A stretch of 64,000 nucleotides of DNA from Auanema rhodensis. Its lineage: Eukaryota > Nematoda > Chromadorea > Rhabditida > Rhabditidae. The position numbers and the translations under genes are program-made. Under the pieces are notes generated by a model. The model was not told the origin of the DNA, ran no database searches, and saw only the letters and a program-made list of their open reading frames with translations. Location: assembly GCA_964057225.1 (NCBI GenBank), contig OZ059895.1, positions 496,001 to 560,000 of the forward strand, written 5' to 3'. Positions 39,302 through 51,937 of this stretch are shown here, piece after piece (the first letter of the stretch is position 1; the number at the start of each line of letters is the position of its first letter).

Positions 39302-42109
39302 TGAGTTTCCATGTACACTCAACATTGCTTCCAAAAACATTTTGACAAAAATTTTTTCGAAAAATTTCAAGATAATGTAGCAAAAAGTAGATGTTTTTAG
39401 ATTCCTTTTTTCAAGGCGAAGACGATGGACAAAGTTATTCAACGAAAAAATTGATTCTTCAGGGTGAAAATCGAGGATATAAGTGTGAACTTATATCAGT
39501 TGATATCTCGGTGCATTTTTAAGTTAGCGCAAATCTGATAACACAGATCGACGCAGCTTACAAATCCGCATCGAATGCACTATACTACATTGAGAAACGC
39601 TAAATACAAAAATTAGTTATGATCGTTTGAAAAATGATGCATTAGTGTATGTTGAGTTTCCATGTACACTCAACATTGCTTCCAAAAACATTTTGACAAA
39701 AATTTTTTCGAAAAATTTCAAAATAATTTAGCAAAAAGTAGATGTTTTTAGATTCCATTTTTCAAAGCAAAGACGATGGACAATGTTATTCAACGAAAAA
39801 ATTGATTCTTCAGGGTGAAAATCGAGGATATAAGTGTGAACTTATATCAGTTGATATCTCGGTGCATTTTTAAGCTAGCGCAAATCTGATAACACAGATC
39901 GACGCAGCTTACAAATCCGCATCGAATGCACTATACTACATTGAGAAACGCTTAATACAAAAATTAGTTATGATCGTTTGAAAAATGATGCATTAGTGTA
40001 TGTTGAGTTTCCATGTACACTCAACATTGCTTCCAAAAACATTTTGACAAAAATTTTTTCGAAAAATTTCAAAATAATTTAGCAAAAAGTAGATGTTTTT
40101 AGATTCCATTTTTCAAAGCAAAGACGATGGACAATGTTATTCAACGAAAAAATTAATTCTTCAGGGTGAAAATCGAGGATATAAGTGTGAACTTATATCA
40201 GTTGATATCTCGGTGCATTTTTAAGTTAGCGCAAATCTGATAACACAGATCGACGCAGCTTAAAAATCCGCATCGAATGCACTATACTACATTGAGAAAC
40301 GCTTAATACAAAAATTAGTTATGATCGTTTGAAAAATGATGCATTAGTGTATGTTGAGTTTCCATGTACACTCAACATTGCTTCCAAAAACATTTTGACA
40401 AAAATTTTTTCGAAAAATTTCAAGATAATTTAGCAAAAAGTAGATGTTTTTAGATTCCATTTTTCAAAGCAGAGACGATGGACAATGTTATTCAACGAAA
40501 AAATTAATTCTTCAGGGTGAAAATCGAGGATATAAGTGTGAACTTATATCAGTTGATATCTCGGTGCATTTTTAAGTTAGCGCAAATCTAATAACACAGA
40601 TCGACGCAGCTTAAAAATCCGCATCGAATGCACTATACTACATTGAGAAACGCTTAATACAAAAATTAGTTATGATCGTTTGAAAAATGATGCATTACTG
40701 TATGTTGAGTTTCCATGTACAGTCAACATTGCTTCCAAAAACATTTTGACAACAATTTTTTCGAAACATTTCAAAATAATTTAGCAAAAAGTAGATGTTT
40801 TTAGATTTCTTTTTTCAAGGCAAAGACGATGGACAATGTTATTCAACGAAAAAATTAATTCTTCAGGGTGAAAATCGAGGATATAAGTGTGAACTTATAT
40901 CAGTTGATATCTCGGTGCATTTTTAAGCTAGCGCAAATCTGATAACACAGATCGACGCAGCTTAAAAATCCGCATCGAGTGCACTATACTACATTGAGAA
41001 ACGCTTAATACAAAAATTAGTTTTGATCGTTTGAAAAATGATGCATTAGTGTATGTTGAGTTTCCATGTACACTCAACATTGCTTCCAAAAACATTTTGA
41101 CAAAAATTTTTTCGAAAAATTTCAAAATAATTTAGCAAAAAGTAGATGTTTTTAGATTCCATTTTTCAAAGCAAAGACGATGGACAATGTTATTCAACGA
41201 AAAAATTAATTCTTCAGGGTGAAAATCGAGGATATAAGTGTGAACTTATATCAGTTGATATCTCGGTGCATTTTTAAGTTAGCGCAAATCTGATAACACA
41301 GATCGACGCAGCTTAAAAATCCGCATCGAATGCACTATACTACATTGAGAAACGCTTAATACAAAAATTAGTTATGATCGTTTGAAAAATGATGCATTAG
41401 TGTATGTTGAGTTTCCATGTACACTCAACATTGCTTCCAAAAACATTTTGACAAAAATTTTTTCGAAAAATTTCAAGATAATGTAGCAAAAAGTAGATGT
41501 TTTTAGATTCCTTTTTTCAAGGCGAAGACGATGGACAAAGTTATTCAACGAAAAAATTGATTCTTCAGGGTGAAAATCGAGGATATAAGTGTGAACTTAT
41601 ATCAGTTGATATCTCGGTGCATTTTTAAGTTAGCGCAAATCTGATAACACAGATCGACGCAGCTTACAAATCCGCATCGAATGCACTATACTACATTGAG
41701 AAACGCTAAATACAAAAATTAGTTATGATCGTTTGAAAAATGATGCATTAGTGTATGTTGAGTTTCCATGTACACTCAACATTGCTTCCAAAAACATTTT
41801 GACAAAAATTTTTTCGAAAAATTTCAAAATAATTTAGCAAAAAGTAGATGTTTTTAGATTCCATTTTTCAAAGCAAAGACGATGGACAATGTTATTCAAC
41901 GAAAAAATTGATTCTTCAGGGTGAAAATTGAGGATATAAGTGTGAACTTATATCAGTTGATATCTCGGTGCATTTTTAAGCTAGCGCAAATCTGATAACA
42001 CAAATCGACGCAGCTTAAAAATCCGCATCGAATGCACTATACTACATTGAGAAACGCTCAATACAAAAATTAGTTATGATCGTTTGAAAAATGATGCATT
42101 AGTGTATGT
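37898..42109 (+). repeat. 6-monomer higher-order repeat U-S-T-U-V-W (2 x 2106 bp)
   Basis: 37898-40003 and 40004-42109 both read U S T U V W. The first five units appear the same in both copies. The sixth differs: at 39653 the W unit runs to its end as W (CAGATCG, CTTACAAATC, CTTAATAC), whereas at 41759 it switches after GATTC to class H sequence. This is the longest higher-order unit I could see in direct tandem. Confidence 0.87.
41759..42109 (+). repeat. Hybrid monomer W/H (unit 120)
   Basis: The front carries W markers (CCATTTTTCAAAGC, then GATTC near 41910). The back carries H markers (GAAAATTGAGG with the diagnostic T at 41929, CAAATCG, GCTCAATAC). The switch lies within about 20 bases. 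The next unit is F, the same neighbour that follows H at 16838 and 18593, so the hybrid joins a region IV block to a region II block in register. Confidence 0.85.
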
Positions 42110-42460
42110 TGAGTTTCCATGTACACTCAACATTGCTTCCAAAAACATTTTGACAAAAATTTTTTCGAAAAATTTCAAAATAATTTAGCAAAAAGTAGAT
42201 GTTTTTAGATTTCATTTTTCAAGGCAAAGACGATAGACAATGTTATTCAACGAAAAAATTAATTCTTCAGGGTGAAAATCGAGGATATAAGTGTGAACTT
42301 ATATCAGTTGATATCTCGGTGCATTTTTAAGCTAGCGCAAATCTGATAACACAGATCGACGCAGCTTAAAAATCCGCATCGAATGCACTATACTACATTG
42401 AGAAACGCTTAATACAAAAATTAGTTATGATCGTTTGAAAAATGATGCATTAGTGTATGT

Positions 42461-44566
42461 TGAGTTTCCATGTACACTCAACATTGCTTCCAAAAACATT
42501 TTGACAAAAATTTTTTCGAAACATTTCAAAATAATTTAGCAAAAAGTAGATGTTTTTAGATTCCTTTTTTCAAGGCAAAGACGATGGACAATGTTATTCA
42601 ACGAAAAAATTAATTCTTCAGGGTGAAAATCGAGGATATAAGTGTGAACTTATATCAGTTGATATCTCGGTGCATTTTTAAGCTAGCGCAAATCTGATAA
42701 CACAGATCGACGCAGCTTAAAAATCCGCATCGAATGCACTATACTACATTGAGAAACGCTTAATACAAAAATTAGTTATGATCGTTTGAAAAATGATGCA
42801 TTAGTGTATGTTGAGTTTCCATGTACACTCAACATTGCTTCCAAAAACATTTTGACAAAAATTTTTTCGAAACATTTCAAAATAATTTAGCAAAAAGTAG
42901 ATGTTTTTAGATTCCTTTTTTCAAGGCAAAGACGATGGACAATGTTATTCAACGAAAAAATTAATTCTTCAGGGTGAAAATCGAGGATATAAGTGTGAAC
43001 TTATATCAGTTGATATCTCGGTGCATTTTTAAGCTAGCGCAAATCTGATAACACAGATCGACGCAGCTTAAAAATCCGCATCGAATGCACTATACTACAT
43101 TGAGAAACGCTTAATACAAAAACTAGTTATGATCGTTTGAAAAATGATGCATTAGTGTATGTTGAGTTTCCATGTACACTCAACATTGCTTCCAAAAACA
43201 TTTTGACAAAAAGTTTTTCGAAAAATTTCAAAATAATTTAGCAAAAAGTAGATGTTTTTAGATTTCTTTTTTCAAGGCAAAGACGATGGACAATGTTATT
43301 CAACGAAAAAAATAATTCTTCAGGGTGAAAATCGAGGATATAAGTGTGAACTTATATCAGTTGATATCTCGGTGCATTTTTAAGCTAGCGCAAATCTGAT
43401 AACACAGATCGATGCAGCTTAAAAATCCGCATCGAATGCACTATACTACACTGAGAAACGCTTAATACAAAAATTAGTTATGATCGTTTGAAAAATGATG
43501 CATTAGTGTATGTTGAGTTTCCATGTACACTCAACATTGCTTCCAAAAACATTTTGACAAAAATTTTTTCGAAAAATTTCAAAATAATTTAGCAAAAAGT
43601 ACATGTTTTTAGATTCCATTTTTCAAGGCAAAGACGATAGACAATGTTATTCAATGAAAAAATTAATTCTTCAGGGTGAAAATCGAGGATATAAGTGTGA
43701 ACTTATATCAGTTGATATCTCGGTGCATTTTTAAGCTAGCGCAAATCTGATAACACAGATCGACGCAGCTTAAAAATCCGCATCGAATGCACTATACTAC
43801 ATTGAAAAACGCTTAATACAAAAATTAGTTATGATCGTTTGAAAAATGATGCATTAGTGTATGTTGAGTTTCCATGTAAACTAAACATTGCTTCCAAAAA
43901 CATTTTGACAAAAATTTTTTCGAAAAATTTCAAAATAATTTAGCAAAAAGTAGATGTTTTTAGATTCCTTTTTTCAAGGCAAAGACGATGGACAATGTTA
44001 TTCAACGAAAAAATTATTTCTTCAGGGTGAAAATCGAGGATATAAGTGTGAACTTATATCAGTTGATATCTCGGTGCATTTTTAAGCTAGCGCAAATCTG
44101 ATAACACAGATCGACGCAGCTTAAAAATCCGCATCGAATGCACTATACTACATTGAGAAACGCTTAATACAAAAATTAGTTATGATCGTTTGAAAAATGA
44201 TGCATTAGTGTATGTTGAGTTTCCATGTACACTCAACATTGCTTCCAAAAACATTTTGACAAAAATTTTTTCGAAAAATTTCAAAATAATGTAGCAAAAA
44301 GTAGATGTTTTTAGATTCCTTATTTCAAGGCAAAAACGATAGACAATGTTATTCAACGAAAAAATTAATTCTTCAGTGTGAAAATCGAGGATATAAGTGT
44401 GAACTTATATCAGTTGATATCTCGGTGCATTTTTAAGTTAGCGCAAATCTGATAACACAGATCGACGCAGCTTACAAATCCGCATCGAATGCACTATACT
44501 ACATTGAGAAACGCTAAATACAAAAATTAGTTATGATCGTTTGAAAAATGATGCATTAGTGTATGT
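42461..44566 (+). repeat. Downstream copy of the 22454-24559 segment
   Basis: Units D2 D2 J K L N/P in the same order and phase as 22454 onward. Later changes include AAACTAG in the second D2 and loss of CGTTTAATAC in L. The final unit is a hybrid, so after it the offset from the matching region falls from 20007 to 19656 bp, exactly one monomer less. Confidence 0.85.
44216..44566 (+). repeat. Hybrid monomer N/P (unit 127)
   Basis: The front is N (AATGTAGC, CCTTATTTC, AAAAACGATAGAC, CAGTGTG, ATAAGTGTG). The back is P (AAGTTAGCGC from 44438, CTTACAAATCCGC, CTAAATAC). The switch lies between about 44400 and 44437, in the near-invariant block that follows the 9-bp hairpin. In the parallel copy N and P are separate adjacent units (24209 and 24560), so this hybrid is what an in-register deletion of one 351-bp unit would leave. 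Confidence 0.88.
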
Positions 44567-44917
44567 TGAGTTTCCATGTACACTCAACATTGCTTCCAAA
44601 AACATTTTGACAAAAATTTTTTCGAAAAATTTCAAAATAATTTAGCAAAAAGTACATGTTTTTAGATTCCATTTTTCAAGGCAAAGACGATAGACAATGT
44701 TATTCAATGAAAAAATTAATTCTTCAGGGTGAAAATCGAGGATATAAGTGTGAACTTATATCAGTTGATATCTCGGTGCATTTTTAAGCTAGCGCAAATC
44801 TGATAACACAGATCGACGCAGCTTAAAAATCCGCATCGAATGCACTATACTACATTGAGAAACGCTTGATACAAAAATTAGTTATGATCGTTTGAAAAAT
44901 GATGCATTAGTGTATGT

Positions 44918-47725
44918 TGAGTTTCCATGTACACTCAACATTGCTTCCAAAAACATTTTGACAAACATTTTTTCGAAAAATTTCAAGATAATGTAGCAAA
45001 AAGTAGATGTTTTTAGATTCCTTTTTTCAAGGCGAAGACGATGGACAAAGTTATTCAACGAAAAAATTGATTCTTCAGGGTGAAAATCGAGGATATAAGT
45101 TTGAACTTATATCAGTTGATATCTCGGTGCATTTTTAAGTTAGCGCAAATCTGATAACACAGATCGACGCAGCTTACAAATCTGCATCGAATGCACTATA
45201 CTACATTGAGAAACGCTAGATACAAAAATTAGTTATGATCGTTTGAAAAATGATGCATTAGTGTATGTTGAGTTTCCATGTACACTCAACATTGCTTCCA
45301 AAAACATTTTGACAAAAATTTTTTCGAAAAATTTCAAAATAATGTAGCAAAAAGTAGATGTTTTTAGATTCCTTATTTCAAGGCAAAAACGATAGACAAT
45401 GTTATTCAACGAAAAAATTAATTCTTCAGTGTGAAAATCGAGGATATAAGTGTGAACTTATATCAGTTGATATCTCGGTGCATTTTTAAGCTAGCGCAAA
45501 TCTGATAACACAGATCGACGCAGCTTAAAAATCCGCATCGAATGCACTATACTACATTGAGAAACGCTTGATACAAAAATTAGTTATGATCGTTTGAAAA
45601 ATGATGCATTAGTGTATGTTGAGTTTCCATGTACACTCAACATTGCTTCCAAAAACATTTTGACAAAAATTTTTTCGAAAAATTTCAAAATAATGTAGCA
45701 AAAAGTAGATGTTTTTAGATTCCTTTTTTCAAGGCGAAGACGATGGACAAAGTTATTCAACGAAAAAATTGATTCTTCAGGGTGAAAATCGAGGATATAA
45801 GTGTGAACTTATATCAGTTGATATCTCGGTGCATTTTTAAGCTAGCGCAAATCTGATAACACAGATCGACGCAGCTTACAAATCTGCATCGAATGCACTA
45901 TACTACATTGAGAAACGCTTGATACAAAAATTAGTTATGATCGTTTGAAAAATGATGCATTAGTGTATGTTGAGTTTCCATGTACACTCAACATTGCTTC
46001 CAAAAACATTTTGACAAAAATTTTTTCGAAAAATTTCAAGATAATGTAGCAAAAAGTAGATGTTTTTAGATTCCTTTTTTCAAGGCGAAGACGATGGACA
46101 AAGTTATTCAACGAAAAAATTGATTCTTCAGGGTGAAAATCGAGGATATAAGTGTGAACTTATATCAGTTGATATCTCGGTGCATTTTTAAGCTAGCGCA
46201 AATCTGATAACACAGATCGACGCAGCTTAAAAATCCGCATCAAATGCACTATACTACATTGAGAAACGCTTAATACAAAAATTAGTTATGATCGTTTGAA
46301 AAATGATGCATTAGTGTATGTTGAGTTTCCATGTACACTCAACATTGCTTCCAAAAACATTTTGACAAAAATTTTTTCGAAAAATTTCAAGATAATGTAG
46401 CAAAAAGTAGATGTTTTTAGATTCCTTTTTTCAAGGCGAAGACGATGGACAAAGTTATTCAACGAAAAAATTGATTCTTCAGGGTGAAAATCGAGGATAT
46501 AAGTTTGAACTTATATCAGTTGATATCTCGGTGCATTTTTAAGTTAGCGCAAATCTGATAACACAGATCGACGCAGCTTACAAATCTGCATCGAATGCAC
46601 TATACTACATTGAGAAACGCTAGATACAAAAATTAGTTATGATCGTTTGAAAAATGATGCATTAGTGTATGTTGAGTTTCCATGTACACTCAACATTGCT
46701 TCCAAAAACATTTTGACAAAAATTTTTTCGAAAAATTTCAAAATAATGTAGCAAAAAGTAGATGTTTTTAGATTCCTTATTTCAAGGCAAAAACGATAGA
46801 CAATGTTATTCAACGAAAAAATTAATTCTTCAGTGTGAAAATCGAGGATATAAGTGTGAACTTATATCAGTTGATATCTCGGTGCATTTTTAAGCTAGCG
46901 CAAATCTGATAACACAGATCGACGCAGCTTAAAAATCCGCATCGAATGCACTATACTACATTGAGAAACGCTTGATACAAAAATTAGTTATGATCGTTTG
47001 AAAAATGATGCATTAGTGTATGTTGAGTTTCCATGTACACTCAACATTGCTTCCAAAAACATTTTGACAAAAATTTTTTCGAAAAATTTCAAAATAATGT
47101 AGCAAAAAGTAGATGTTTTTAGATTCCTTTTTTCAAGGCGAAGACGATGGACAAAGTTATTCAACGAAAAAATTGATTCTTCAGGGTGAAAATCGAGGAT
47201 ATAAGTGTGAACTTATATCAGTTGATATCTCGGTGCATTTTTAAGCTAGCGCAAATCTGATAACACAGATCGACGCAGCTTACAAATCTGCATCGAATGC
47301 ACTATACTACATTGAGAAACGCTTGATACAAAAATTAGTTATGATCGTTTGAAAAATGATGCATTAGTGTATGTTGAGTTTCCATGTACACTCAACATTG
47401 CTTCCAAAAACATTTTGACAAAAATTTTTTCGAAAAATTTCAAGATAATGTAGCAAAAAGTAGATGTTTTTAGATTCCTTTTTTCAAGGCGAAGACGATG
47501 GACAAAGTTATTCAACGAAAAAATTGATTCTTCAGGGTGAAAATCGAGGATATAAGTGTGAACTTATATCAGTTGATATCTCGGTGCATTTTTAAGCTAG
47601 CGCAAATCTGATAACACAGATCGACGCAGCTTAAAAATCCGCATCAAATGCACTATACTACATTGAGAAACGCTTAATACAAAAATTAGTTATGATCGTT
47701 TGAAAAATGATGCATTAGTGTATGT
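44918..47725 (+). repeat. 4-monomer higher-order repeat P2-N-R-R (2 x 1404 bp)
   Basis: 44918-46321 and 46322-47725 have the same order. In both, the third unit has CTTACAAATCTGC with CTTGATAC, and the fourth has CATCAAATGC with CTTAATAC. The first unit differs by GACAAACATTTTTTCG at 44918. The R variant of the third unit looks like R carrying a short piece of P2 sequence. Confidence 0.86.
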
Positions 47726-49480
47726 TGAGTTTCCATGTACACTCAACATTGCTTCCAAAAACATTTTGACAAAAATTTTTTCGAAAAATTTCAAAATAAT
47801 GTAGCAAAAAGTAGATGTTTCTAGATTCCTTATTTCAAGGCAAAAACGATAGACAATGTTATTCAACGAAAAAATTAATTCTTCAGTGTGAAAATCGAGG
47901 ATATAAGTGTGAACTTATATCAGTTGATATCTCGGTGCATTTTCAAGCTAGCGCAAATCTGATAACACAGATCGACGCAGCTTAAAAATCCGCATCGAAT
48001 GCACTATACTACATTGAGAAACGCTTGATACAAAAATTAGTTATGATCGTTTGAAAAATGATGCATTAGTGTATGTTGAGTTTCCATGTACACTCAACAT
48101 TGCTTCCAAAAACATTTTGACAAAAATTTTTTCGAAAAATTTCAAGATAATGTAGCAAAAAGTAGATGTTTTTAGATTCCTTTTTTCAAGGCGAAGACGA
48201 TGGACAAAGTTATTCAACGAAAAAATTGATTCTTCAGGGTGAAAATCGAGGATATAAGTTTGAACTTATATCAGTTGATATCTCGGTGCATTTTTAAGTT
48301 AGCGCAAATCTGATAACACAGATCGACGCAGCTTACAAATCCGCATCGAATGCACTATACTACATTGAGAAACGCTAAATACAAAAATTAGTTATGATCG
48401 TTTGAAAAATGATGCATTAGTGTATGTTGAGTTTCCATGTACACTCAACATTGCTTCCAAAAACATTTTGACAAAAATTTTTTCGAAAAATTTCAAAATA
48501 ATTTAGCAAAAAGTACATGTTTTTAGATTCCATTTTTCAAGGCAAAGACGTTAGACAATGTTATTCAATGAAAAAATTAATTCTTCAGGGTGAAAATCGA
48601 GGATATAAGTGTGAACTTATATCAGTTGATATCTCGGTGCATTTTTAAGCTAGCGCAAATCTGATAACACAGATCGACGCAGCTTAAAAATCCGCATCGA
48701 ATGCACTATACTACATTGAGAAACGCTAGATACAAAAATTAGTTATGATCGTTTGAAAAATGATGCATTAGTGTATGTTGAGTTTCCATGTACACTCAAC
48801 ATTGCTTCCAAAAACATTTTGACAAAAATTTTTTCGAAAAATTTCAAAATAATGTAGCAAAAAGTAGATGTTTTTAGATTCCTTATTTCAAGGCAAAAAC
48901 GATAGACAATGTTATTCAACGAAAAAATTAATTCTTCAGTGTGAAAATCGAGGATATAAGTGTGAACTTATATCAGTTGATATCTCGGTGCATTTTTAAG
49001 CTAGCGCAAATCTGATAACACAGATCGACGCAGCTTAAAAATCCGCATCGAATGCACTATACTACATTGAGAAACGCTTGATACAAAAATTAGTTATGAT
49101 CGTTTGAAAAATGATGCATTAGTGTATGTTGAGTTTCCATGTACACTCAACATTGCTTCCAAAAACATTTTGACAAAAATTTTTTCGAAAAATTTCAAAA
49201 TAATGTAGCAAAAAGTAAATGTTTTTAGATTCCTTTTTTCAAGGCGAAGACGATGGACAAAGTTATTCAACGAAAAAATTGATTCTTCAGGGTGAAAATC
49301 GAGGATATAAGTGTGAACTTATATCAGTTGATATCTCGGTGCATTTTTAAGCTAGCGCAAATCTGATAACACAGATCGACGCAGCTTACAAATCTGCATC
49401 GAATGCACTATACTACATTGAGAAACGCTTGATACAAAAATTAGTTATGATCGTTTGAAAAATGATGCATTAGTGTATGT

Positions 49481-51937
49481 TGAGTTTCCATGTACACTCA
49501 ACATTGCTTCCAAAAACATTTTGACAAAAATTTTTTCGAAAAATTTCAAAATAATGTAGCAAAAAGTAGATGTTTCTAGATTCCTTATTTCAAGGCAAAA
49601 ACGATAGACAATGTTATTCAACGAAAAAATTAATTCTTCAGTGTGAAAATCGAGGATATAAGTGTGAACTTATATCAGTTGATATCTCGGTGCATTTTCA
49701 AGCTAGCGCAAATCTGATAACACAGATCGACGCAGCTTAAAAATCCGCATCGAATGCACTATACTACATTGAGAAACGCTTGATACAAAAATTAGTTATG
49801 ATCGTTTGAAAAATGATGCATTAGTGTATGTTGAGTTTCCATGTACACTCAACATTGCTTCCAAAAACATTTTGACAAAAATTTTTTCGAAAAATTTCAA
49901 AATAATTTAGCAAAAAGTACATGTTTTTAGATTCCATTTTTCAAGGCAAAGACGATAGACAATGTTATTCAATGAAAAAATTAATTCTTCAGGGTGAAAA
50001 TCGAGGATATAAGTGTGAACTTATATCAGTTGATATCTCGGTGCATTTTTAAGCTAGCGCAAATCTGATAACACAGATCGACGCAGCTTAAAAATCCGCA
50101 TCGAATGCACTATACTACATTGAGAAACGCTTAATACAAAAATTTGTTATGATCGTTTGAAAAATGATGCATTAGTGTATGTTGAGTTTCCATGTACACT
50201 CAACATTGCTTCCAAAAACATTTTGACAAAAATTTTTTCGAAACATTTCAAAATAATTTAGCAAAAAGTAGATGTTTTTAGATTCCTTTTTTCAAGGCAA
50301 AGACGATGGACAATGTTATTCAACGAAAAAATTAATTCTTCAGGGTGAAAATTGAGGATATAAGTGTGAACTTATATCAGTTGATATCTCGGTGCATTTT
50401 TAAGCTAGCGCAAATCTGATAACACAAATCGACGCAGCTTAAAAATCCGCATCGAATGCACTATACTACATTGAGAAACGCTCAATACAAAAATTAGTTA
50501 TGATCGTTTGAAAAATGATGCATTAGTGTATGTTGAGTTTCCATGTACACTCAACATTGCTTCCAAAAACATTTTGACAAAAATTTTTTCGAAAAATTTC
50601 AAGATAATGTAGCAAAAAGTAGATGTTTTTAGATTCCTTTTTTCAAGGCGAAGACGATGGACAAAGTTATTCAACGAAAAAATTGATTCTTCAGGGTGAA
50701 AATCGAGGATATAAGTGTGAACTTATATCAGTTGATATCTCGGTGCATTTTTAAGCTAGCGCAAATCTGATAACACAGATCGACGCAGCTTAAAAATCCG
50801 CATCAAATGCACTATACTACATTGAGAAACGCTTAATACAAAAATTAGTTATGATCGTTTGAAAAATGATGCATTAGTGTATGTTGAGTTTCCATGTACA
50901 CTCAACATTGCTTCCAAAAACATTTTGACAAAAATTTTTTCGAAAAATTTCAAAATAATGTAGCAAAAAGTAGATGTTTCTAGATTCCTTATTTCAAGGC
51001 AAAAACGATAGACAATGTTATTCAACGAAAAAATTAATTCTTCAGTGTGAAAATCGAGGATATAAGTGTGAACTTATATCAGTTGATATCTCGGTGCATT
51101 TTCAAGCTAGCGCAAATCTGATAACACAGATCGACGCAGCTTAAAAATCCGCATCGAATGCACTATACTACATTGAGAAACGCTTGATACAAAAATTAGT
51201 TATGATCGTTTGAAAAATGATGCATTAGTGTATGTTGAGTTTCCATGTACACTCAACATTGCTTCCAAAAACATTTTGACAAAAATTTTTTCGAAAAATT
51301 TCAAAATAATTTAGCAAAAAGTACATGTTTTTAGATTCCATTTCTCAAGGCAAAGACGATAGACAATGTTATTCAATGAAAAAATTAATTCTTCAGGGTG
51401 AAAATCGAGGATATAAGTGTGAACTTATATCAGTTGATATCTCGGTGCATTTTTAAGCTAGCGCAAATCTGATAACACAGATCGACGCAGCTTAAAAATC
51501 CGCATCGAATGCACTATACTACATTGAGAAACGCTTAATACAAAAATTTGTTATGATCGTTTGAAAAATGATGCATTAGTGTATGTTGAGTTTCCATGTA
51601 CACTCAACATTGCTTCCAAAAACATTTTGACAAAAATTTTTTCGAAACATTTCAAAATAATTTAGCAAAAAGTAGATGTTTTTAGATTCCTTTTTTCAAG
51701 GCAAAGACGATGGACAATGTTATTCAACGAAAAAATTAATTCTTCAGGGTGAAAATTGAGGATATAAGTGTGAACTTATATCAGTTGATATCTCGGTGCA
51801 TTTTTAAGCTAGCGCAAATCTGATAACACAAATCGACGCAGCTTAAAAATCCGCATCGAATGCACTATACTACATTGAGAAACGCTCAATACAAAAATTA
51901 GTTATGATCGTTTGAAAAATGATGCATTAGTGTATGT
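49481..51937 (+). repeat. N*-K-D/H-R 4-mer (1404 bp) followed by a second N*-K-D/H
   Basis: 49481-50884 reads N* K D/H R, and 50885-51937 reads N* K D/H. N* has GATGTTTCTAG and CATTTTCAAGC. K ends AAATTTGTTATG. D/H combines CCTTTTTTCAAGGC with GAAAATTGAGG, CAAATCG and GCTCAATAC. The second K has CCATTTCTCAAGG, a private change. N* also occurs alone at 47726. Confidence 0.82.

Larger units (their letters stand above)
36494..42109 (+). repeat. Region IV: units 105-120, classes S, T, U, V and W
   Basis: A self-contained block with its own markers. Class S has AAGATAATTTAGC, CAAAGCAGAG, AATCTAATAAC and CATTACTG. Class T has TACAGTCAAC, GACAACAATTT, ATCGAGTGC and TTAGTTTTG. Class U has CCATTTTTCAAAGC with AAGTTAGCGC. 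Class V is P-like with ATAAGTG. Class W has CCATTTTTCAAAGC with GATTC. Order from 36494: F, one odd unit (AAAACTTTTTTCG, ATTCTATTTTTC), S T U S T U V W U S T U V W-hybrid. S and intact T units occur nowhere else in the window, although pieces of both reappear in hybrids near 55-57 kb. Confidence 0.85.
42110..44566 (+). repeat. Region V: units 121-127, displaced copy of the region II/III boundary
   Basis: Order F D2 D2 J K L N/P. Five of these units (D2 D2 J K L), and the front of the sixth, repeat 22454 onward at a distance of exactly 20007 bp (57 monomers). Private markers agree: a C-to-T change at 23406 and 43413 in J, ATTGAAAAACG at 23799 and 43806 in K, GTAAACTAAAC at 23871 and 43878 in L, and GAAAAAATTATTTC in the same L unit. 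A few differences have since arisen, for example CGTTTAATAC in the first L against CGCTTAATAC in the second. This is best read as one duplicated segment. Confidence 0.85.
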
